Assembly (NCBI GenBank): GCA_040119125.1 | Contig: JBEDTR010000005.1 | Coordinates: 281,715-345,714 of the forward strand | DNA: 64,000 nt | Origin: Pacificitalea sp040119125 | GTDB taxonomy: Bacteria; Pseudomonadota; Alphaproteobacteria; Rhodobacterales; Rhodobacteraceae | Reading direction: 5' to 3' | Part shown: positions 59,741-64,000 of the stretch, one piece after another | Position numbering within the stretch: the stretch's first letter is position 1 | Layout: the number at the start of each line of letters is the position of its first letter | Made by a program: the position numbers and the translations under genes | The notes under the pieces: model-generated | What the model saw: only the letters and a program-made list of their open reading frames with translations | What the model was told of the DNA's origin: nothing | Database searches by the model: none

Positions 59741-61153
59741 ATGCTGCTGCCCCGCCTGATCCTGTTGCTGTTCGTGGTCGCGACCACCCTCCTGCCTGCC
59801 GGACCCGGCACGGCTCAGGACGCCCAGCCCACCGGCGCCATCGCGCTGGAGCCGGACCCGGCTCAGGACGCCGCCATCGCCGCGCGCATGCGTCAGATCC
59901 TGACGGCGCTGCGCGAATTTCCCGATGTCACAGTCAGCGTCGAGGCCGGGATCGTGACCCTGAGCGGCGAGACGCTGGACCCCGCCGCCGTTGAGCGTCT
60001 GACCGCCATCGCCAGCCGCATCGACGGCGCTGTCGCGATCCGCAGCGATCTGGTCGAAAGCGCTGAACTGTCCAAGCGGCTGAGCCCGGCGATGGAGCGC
60101 TTCCGCCGCCGTATCGAACAGATGCTCGCCTTCCTGCCACTTGCCGCTGTCGCGCTGGCTGTGGGGCTGGTTGTGGTCTTTGCGGGGCTGATGCTGGCAC
60201 GCTGGAACCGGCCATGGCAGAGGCTGGCGCCCAACGCCTTCATCGCGGACATCTACCGGCAGATGGTGCGCATCGCGTTTCTGATCGCGGCGATGGTGAT
60301 CGCGCTCGACATCCTCAACGCGACTGCCCTGCTGTCAACGATCCTCGGCGCGGCGGGGATCATCGGCCTCGCCATCGGTTTTGCCGTGCGCGACACGGTC
60401 GAGAACTTCATCGCGTCCGTCATGCTGTCGATCCGCCAACCCTTCCGCCCCAATGATCTGGTTGAGATCGAGGGCGATACCGGCAAGGTCATTCGCCTGA
60501 CCAGCCGCGCCACGATCCTGCTATCGCTGGACGGCAATCAGATCCGCATTCCCAATGCGACGGTGTTCAAGGGGCGGGTCGTCAACTTTACCCGCAACCG
60601 AGAGAGGCGGTTCTTGTTCGGCATCACCGTCGATGCCGCCAGCGACGTGACCGCGATCCGCAAACTGGCCGAAGACACGGTGCAGGCGCTGCCCTTCACC
60701 CTCGCCACCCCCGCCGCGTCGGTCTGGATCGAGGAGATCAACGACGCAGGTTTGCTGTTGCAGGTCACCGGCTGGATCGACCAACGGCACACGTCCTTCC
60801 CGCTGGCGCGTGGCGAAGCGCTGCGACTGGTCAAGGCCGCGATCGAGGCGGCGGGCGTGAGCCTGCCGGAGAATGCCTATCGCCTGCGCTTTGACCTGCC
60901 GCCCGGCCTGACCGGCCTGATCCCCAGCTCTGCGACAGTGACCGAGGACGATGCCGCACAGGACGCCGTCCCACGTCCAGACGAGGCTGCCGAGGCGCCT
61001 GCGCAACAGACCTCACCACCGGTGAGCACGCTCGCGACCGCCGCGGATGATGTCTCTGCCGGTGACGATGAGGCGCTGGCCCGTATCGTTGATGCCGAGC
61101 GCCGTGAGACCGGCAATAACGACCTGCTGAACCACACGGCCCCCGAAGAGTGA
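59741..61153 (+). CDS. MscS-family mechanosensitive channel with N-terminal BON domain
   Basis: The product is 470 aa. A signal peptide (MLLPRLILLLFVVATTLLPA) is followed by a BON domain (about 45-110: FPDVTVSVEAGIVTLSGETL), usually a periplasmic lipid- or envelope-binding domain. Three transmembrane helices follow (LAAVALAVGLVVVFAGLML; MVRIAFLIAAMVIALDIL; LSTILGAAGIIGLAIGFAV), the last with the Gly/Ala packing pattern of the MscS pore, then the MscS beta domain and an acidic disordered tail. It should open under membrane tension. ATG 59741 follows AAGG; an upstream ATG at 59693 is less likely because the signal peptide begins here. Confidence 0.88.
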   Translation: MLLPRLILLLFVVATTLLPAGPGTAQDAQPTGAIALEPDPAQDAAIAARMRQILTALREFPDVTVSVEAGIVTLSGETLDPAAVERLTAIASRIDGAVAIRSDLVESAELSKRLSPAMERFRRRIEQMLAFLPLAAVALAVGLVVVFAGLMLARWNRPWQRLAPNAFIADIYRQMVRIAFLIAAMVIALDILNATALLSTILGAAGIIGLAIGFAVRDTVENFIASVMLSIRQPFRPNDLVEIEGDTGKVIRLTSRATILLSLDGNQIRIPNATVFKGRVVNFTRNRERRFLFGITVDAASDVTAIRKLAEDTVQALPFTLATPAASVWIEEINDAGLLLQVTGWIDQRHTSFPLARGEALRLVKAAIEAAGVSLPENAYRLRFDLPPGLTGLIPSSATVTEDDAAQDAVPRPDEAAEAPAQQTSPPVSTLATAADDVSAGDDEALARIVDAERRETGNNDLLNHTAPEE

Positions 61154-61257
61154 CCCCTGCACGGCGCATCGCGTCCCCGCCCCGCCTCCATGGCGTCTCC
61201 GAGACGCATCCCCGATGACCCCGCGTCCATCCGCATCATTTTTTAGCCAAAGGGGTC

Positions 61258-61286
61258 TTGCGGTCCGCGTGCCGTGTCAGTAAGAA
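61258..61286 (+). promoter_or_regulatory. Promoter of tRNA-Gln
   Basis: TTGCGG (61258-61263), a 17-bp spacer and TAAGAA (61281-61286) precede the tRNA by 12 bp. Confidence 0.6.
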
Positions 61287-61298
61287 ACGCCTCGCTGC

Positions 61299-61373
61299 TG
61301 GGGTGTAGCCAAGTGGTAAGGCAGCAGTTTTTGGTACTGTGTATCGTAGGTTCGAATCCTACCACCCCAGCCA
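61299..61373 (+). tRNA. tRNA-Gln (TTG)
   Basis: The 75-nt gene has CCA encoded. The acceptor arms are TGGGGTG and CACCCCA, the anticodon loop TTTTGGT reads TTG, and the T arm is GTAGG-TTCGAAT-CCTAC. Its 3' side borders about 700 bp of decayed mobile DNA followed by lower-GC genes, so it may be an integration site, but no duplicated 3' end was found within the window. Confidence 0.95.
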
Positions 61374-61393
61374 GCCTAGCTTAGTCTCATGTT

Positions 61394-61432
61394 CGGTCAA
61401 AATTGGAACCTAACCGGTCCAACTTAGAACCT
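61394..61432. repeat. Tandem 18-bp imperfect repeats near tRNA-Gln
   Basis: CGGTCAAAATTGGAACCT (61394-61411) and CGGTCCAACTTAGAACCT (61415-61432) match at 15 of 18 positions with a 21-bp period; an inverted TTGACCGG follows at once. Such repeated terminal sites are seen at ends of IS21-type elements, so this may be a leftover insertion-sequence end. Confidence 0.5.
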
Positions 61433-61790
61433 TGACCGGACAAGACTGAGGTCTGGGGCCAGAATAAACATTTTCCTTTATTGATTTTTGAGTTTCGGTC
61501 GCACCGATGAGAAACGCCAAAATTTGCACGTTCTGAACTCGAGCCACCGCGCGCTCAGCGTAAATTTCGCAGCCTTACGACAATCACAGACCTCATTCGC
61601 ACTGAGCCCTTTAGGCAACCAATCGAGCCTGCGGAGGGAGCCGTTCCCACACCACATAGATCGCTAAGTTTATCTTCGCTACGTCACTCGCGGCCCTAAG
61701 CGGACAGTCAGGCCGAGGACGGCGAATAGGCGCTCTCAGACCTCCTGCAATCCGCGCTCCCACAGCAGCACCGCCTAACGCTCAGGGTGT
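61433..61790. other. Decayed intergenic DNA
   Basis: No open frame, RNA or hairpin of note was found. Composition is lower in GC than the housekeeping genes. It lies between the repeat pair and the transposase remnant and is probably degraded mobile-element sequence. Confidence 0.4.
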
Positions 61791-62030
61791 GACGCCCACT
61801 GGTTTCACGAAGCCCTGAAAAACAAGGGGATCAAGCCCTGCATCCCGGGGCGGAAGTCCCGCGATACATCGGCAAAACACGTTTAGCGTCGCTACAAACG
61901 CCGCGACCGCATCGAGATCATGTTCGGCAGGCTTAAGGACTGGAGACGCGTCGCCACTCGCTACTATAGATGTCCCGAAGTCTTCCTCTCCGCCGTCGCT
62001 CTCGCAGCAACCGTCATCTTCTGGCTCTGA
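61791..62030 (+). pseudogene. IS5-family transposase remnant
   Basis: Translation in one frame gives DAHWFHEALKNKGIKPCIPG, then RKSRDTSAKHV, an in-frame stop, and then RRYKRRDRIEIMFGRLKDWR to a C-terminal ATVIFWL stop. This is the C-terminal catalytic part of an IS5-type DDE transposase (RIEIMFGRLKDWRRVATRY). The internal TAG and the missing N-terminal two thirds show it is dead. It lies between tRNA-Gln and the tctC-like gene. Confidence 0.85.
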
Positions 62031-62083
62031 AACTCAATCACTCTGGAGCCTAAGAGCTCGGTCCAGGCATTCGGCACAGGAAA

Positions 62084-62113
62084 CATGCCTCCAATCCATG
62101 GAGTGGAGGCATG
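62084..62113 (-). terminator. Hairpin after the tctC-like gene
   Basis: CATGCCTCCA and TGGAGGCATG form a 10-bp perfect stem with a 10-nt loop, 14 bp past the tctC stop. On the minus strand it is followed only by TTTCC, so termination is likely but weak. Confidence 0.5.
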
Positions 62114-62127
62114 TCTGATTTAATGGG

Positions 62128-63093
62128 TTACAGGTTCAGTTCGTCCATCATCTTGAACGTATTGTCCTGAAGTTCGCCCATCCAGGTTGTGACTTCGTCG
62201 GAGCCGAGCCAATCAGGGGTAACGCCGACCTGCTTCAGCCAATCTTGGAATTCTGCGCTATCATAAGCCGTCTTGAACGTGGTTTCGAGCGTCGCGATGG
62301 CCTCTTCCGGAGTGCCATCTGGGGCCACAAGAACGATGAAGCTACCCGTCTCCAGATCGAGACCCTTGGCGCTGATCGTCGGCACGTCAGTGTAAGTCTG
62401 GTTCTGCACGGAGCTCAGTTCAACCACACCTTTTGCGTCGCCGGAGTCAATGATGCCACTGAAGTCCCCCAAACTCGAAATTGCTGCGTCGAGTTCGCCC
62501 GACAACAGGGCTTCTGCCTCGGCTGCGGATGTGCCGGGATAGGTGATAACGTTAAAATCGACGTCCAGAAGTTTTTCCAACTGGATGGCAGACAGATACG
62601 GACCCGACCCTTTGGGAGCAACGCCGACCCGCACCTCGCCAGGTTTGGCCTTTGCCGCTTCAATCAGTTCCTCGAAGCTGTTGATACCAGAAAGCTTGGA
62701 AACCACAATCGCATCGGCTTCGCTGGTAATGCGTGCGATGGGGGTCATTTTTTCCAGCGAATAGCCGGGCACCATCTGACCACGTGGCAGAGTAATGACG
62801 CTGTCATAAGTAAGCACACTGAGAGTATGCCCATCCGGGCGCGCATTTATCATCTGTATCAGACCGGACGCCGTCACGGCCCCGGCAATGTTTTCCGCAT
62901 AGATGGATTTTGGCAGTTCCTGCTCGGCAATGTTGCTGATCTTGCGCGAGATGGCATCAGCCCCTCCGCCCGCCGAATGCGGTATGATGAGACGAATGTC
63001 CCGGGTCGGGAAATCCGCCGCGGCAACCGAAGTTCCTAAAATGCTAGCGCCAAGCGCCAGAACGATTTTGCTATTCAGGTTTTTAGGGTACAT
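62128..63093 (-). CDS. TctC/Bug-family tricarboxylate-transport substrate-binding protein
   Basis: The product is 321 aa. A signal peptide ends at SVAAADFP (about residue 26). The two-lobed binding fold has the Bug signatures IRLIIPHSAGGGADAISRKI and VGVAPKGSGPYLSAIQLEKL, plus TYPGTSAAEAEALLSGELDA. It should bind an organic acid in the periplasm for a TctAB-type transporter, which is not in the window. GAGGAA precedes the ATG. The UxaA-family gene upstream on the same strand suggests uptake of a sugar acid. Composition is lower in GC than the core genes. Confidence 0.9.
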   Translation of the reverse strand: MYPKNLNSKIVLALGASILGTSVAAADFPTRDIRLIIPHSAGGGADAISRKISNIAEQELPKSIYAENIAGAVTASGLIQMINARPDGHTLSVLTYDSVITLPRGQMVPGYSLEKMTPIARITSEADAIVVSKLSGINSFEELIEAAKAKPGEVRVGVAPKGSGPYLSAIQLEKLLDVDFNVITYPGTSAAEAEALLSGELDAAISSLGDFSGIIDSGDAKGVVELSSVQNQTYTDVPTISAKGLDLETGSFIVLVAPDGTPEEAIATLETTFKTAYDSAEFQDWLKQVGVTPDWLGSDEVTTWMGELQDNTFKMMDELNL

Positions 63094-63288
63094 AGATCTG
63101 TTCCTCCTTCACAGATGTTGTCTTCAAAATTAAACCGGCAAAATGCTTCAACCTACTGCCCTCCTTATAAAACAGGACATTTCACCAGATCGGCTTCACG
63201 TTTTTCGGTAAAGTGCAAGGAAGGTCTGAACACGAAGTTGGGCCTTGCTTGCATTCAATGGATAAGCCAACACTTCGGCATTATTAAT

Positions 63289-64000
63289 TTAGATGACTGG
63301 ACCGATCGTCCATGGCGCGAATTCGTCTTCACCGAAATCCAGCTCCTCACTTTTCGAACGTTGGCCTCCGGCCACTGCCAAAAGCGTTTCGAATATGCCC
63401 GCGCCGCATTGTTCAATTGTCTCCGTTCCATCAAGAATAGTGCCGCAATTGATGTCCATGTCTTCGATCATGTGATGATACATCATTGTATTTGTGGCCA
63501 GTTTGACCGTCGGCGCCGGTTTGGAGCCAAACACGCTCCCACGACCGGTTGTGAAGACCACTAGGTTCGCTCCGCCGGCAATCTGGCCAGTCACTTGAAC
63601 AGGATCATAGCCCGGCGCATCCATAAAAATCAGACCTGCGCATGTTGGTTTTTCTGCATATTCGATCACTTCGGTAAGGCGCGTACTTCCGCCTTTGGCT
63701 AGCGCGCCCAGTGATTTCTCAAGTATGGTGGTCAACCCTCCAGCTTTGTTGCCGGGCGACGGATTTGCGTCCAGCGAAACGCCATGCAAATCAGTATAGT
63801 CGCGCCACCACTGTATTCGCTCCACCAATTTTTCCCCGACTTCTTGAGTTGCGGCGCGGCGAGTCAGAAGGTGTTCAGCCCCCCACGTTTCAGGGGTTTC
63901 CGATAAGATCACCGTGCCGCCCTGCTGGACGACCAGATCACTGGCCGCGCCCAGTGCCGGGTTCGCTGATATCCCAGAATACCCATCAGAGCCGCCGCAA
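63289..64000 (-). CDS. UxaA-family (altronate/galactarate-type) dehydratase, C-terminal part
   Basis: The frame stays open to the right edge, giving at least 237 residues of the C-terminal catalytic region. CGGSDGYSGISANPALGAAS, TVILSETPETWGAEHLLTRRA, NPSPGNKAGGLTTILEKSLG and TTGRGSVFGSKPAPTVKLAT are typical of the UxaA/GarD family, which dehydrates hexonic or similar sugar acids. The N-terminal SAF domain and true start are outside the window. It lies 195 bp upstream of the tctC-like gene, so uptake and breakdown of the same acid are probably encoded together. The substrate cannot be named. Confidence 0.9.
   Translation of the reverse strand, partial: CGGSDGYSGISANPALGAASDLVVQQGGTVILSETPETWGAEHLLTRRAATQEVGEKLVERIQWWRDYTDLHGVSLDANPSPGNKAGGLTTILEKSLGALAKGGSTRLTEVIEYAEKPTCAGLIFMDAPGYDPVQVTGQIAGGANLVVFTTGRGSVFGSKPAPTVKLATNTMMYHHMIEDMDINCGTILDGTETIEQCGAGIFETLLAVAGGQRSKSEELDFGEDEFAPWTIGPVI

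Overview
The window is 64 kb of chromosomal DNA from a GC-rich alphaproteobacterium. Gene content and order point to Rhodobacterales (Roseobacter group): the ctaC-ctaB-small protein-ctaG-ctaE cytochrome oxidase cluster followed by SURF1-thrC-M16 peptidase, the hisC-tyrC-extensin operon, DUF2125, DUF1244, YtoQ and DUF2927 proteins. Most of it is ordinary housekeeping sequence, densely packed with many ATGA-type stop/start overlaps. No CRISPR array, rRNA operon or intact prophage was seen.

Layout. 1-6.5 kb: the start of a truncated gene, a SIMPL-domain periplasmic protein, a DUF421 membrane protein, a glycosyltransferase-like protein, tRNA-Tyr(GTA), rlmB, a CoA-binding protein and cobT. 6.6-17.6 kb: a GNAT enzyme, then TerC, a tiny membrane ORF, XpaC, TelA, a DUF2927 lipoprotein, an SPFH-GYF2 protein and a zinc-ribbon membrane protein. 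Facing this operon is a MotA/ExbB-like plus OmpA/MotB-like pair. I read this block as an envelope/metal-stress module; it is the most interesting multi-gene system here. 17.6-23.8 kb: ChaC, DUF2125, hisC-tyrC-extensin (the extensin gene is apparently frameshifted), rpsD and ytoQ. 23.9-31.4 kb: pheT, a 770-bp gap with a possible small secreted protein, pheS, rplT, rpmI, a small membrane protein, pyk and DUF1244.

31.4-39.2 kb (all minus strand): RimJ-like acetyltransferase, M16 peptidase, thrC, SURF1, ctaE, ctaG, a small ctaG-linked protein, ctaB and ctaC. 39.4-47.7 kb (plus strand): tldD, dprA, topA, then scoA and scoB separated by a complete LOV-domain histidine kinase, an unexpected pairing of blue-light sensing with ketone-body/short-chain acyl-CoA metabolism. 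47.8-53.9 kb: a secreted protein built of three internal repeats, a SulP anion transporter, MTA phosphorylase and apt (purine salvage), a small secreted protein and an FAD-linked 2-hydroxyacid dehydrogenase. 54-59.6 kb: capsule export genes (kpsT, kpsE-like), kdsA and a phosphohexomutase, a surface-polysaccharide unit. 59.7-61.2 kb: a BON-MscS channel.

61.3 kb to the end: tRNA-Gln(TTG), then about 700 bp of decayed insertion-sequence DNA, then a TctC-type solute-binding protein and a UxaA-family dehydratase that runs off the window. Base composition is visibly lower in GC after the tRNA, which suggests an accessory region next to it. Two possible small RNAs or leader transcripts with intrinsic terminators lie near 4.9 kb and 7.3 kb.
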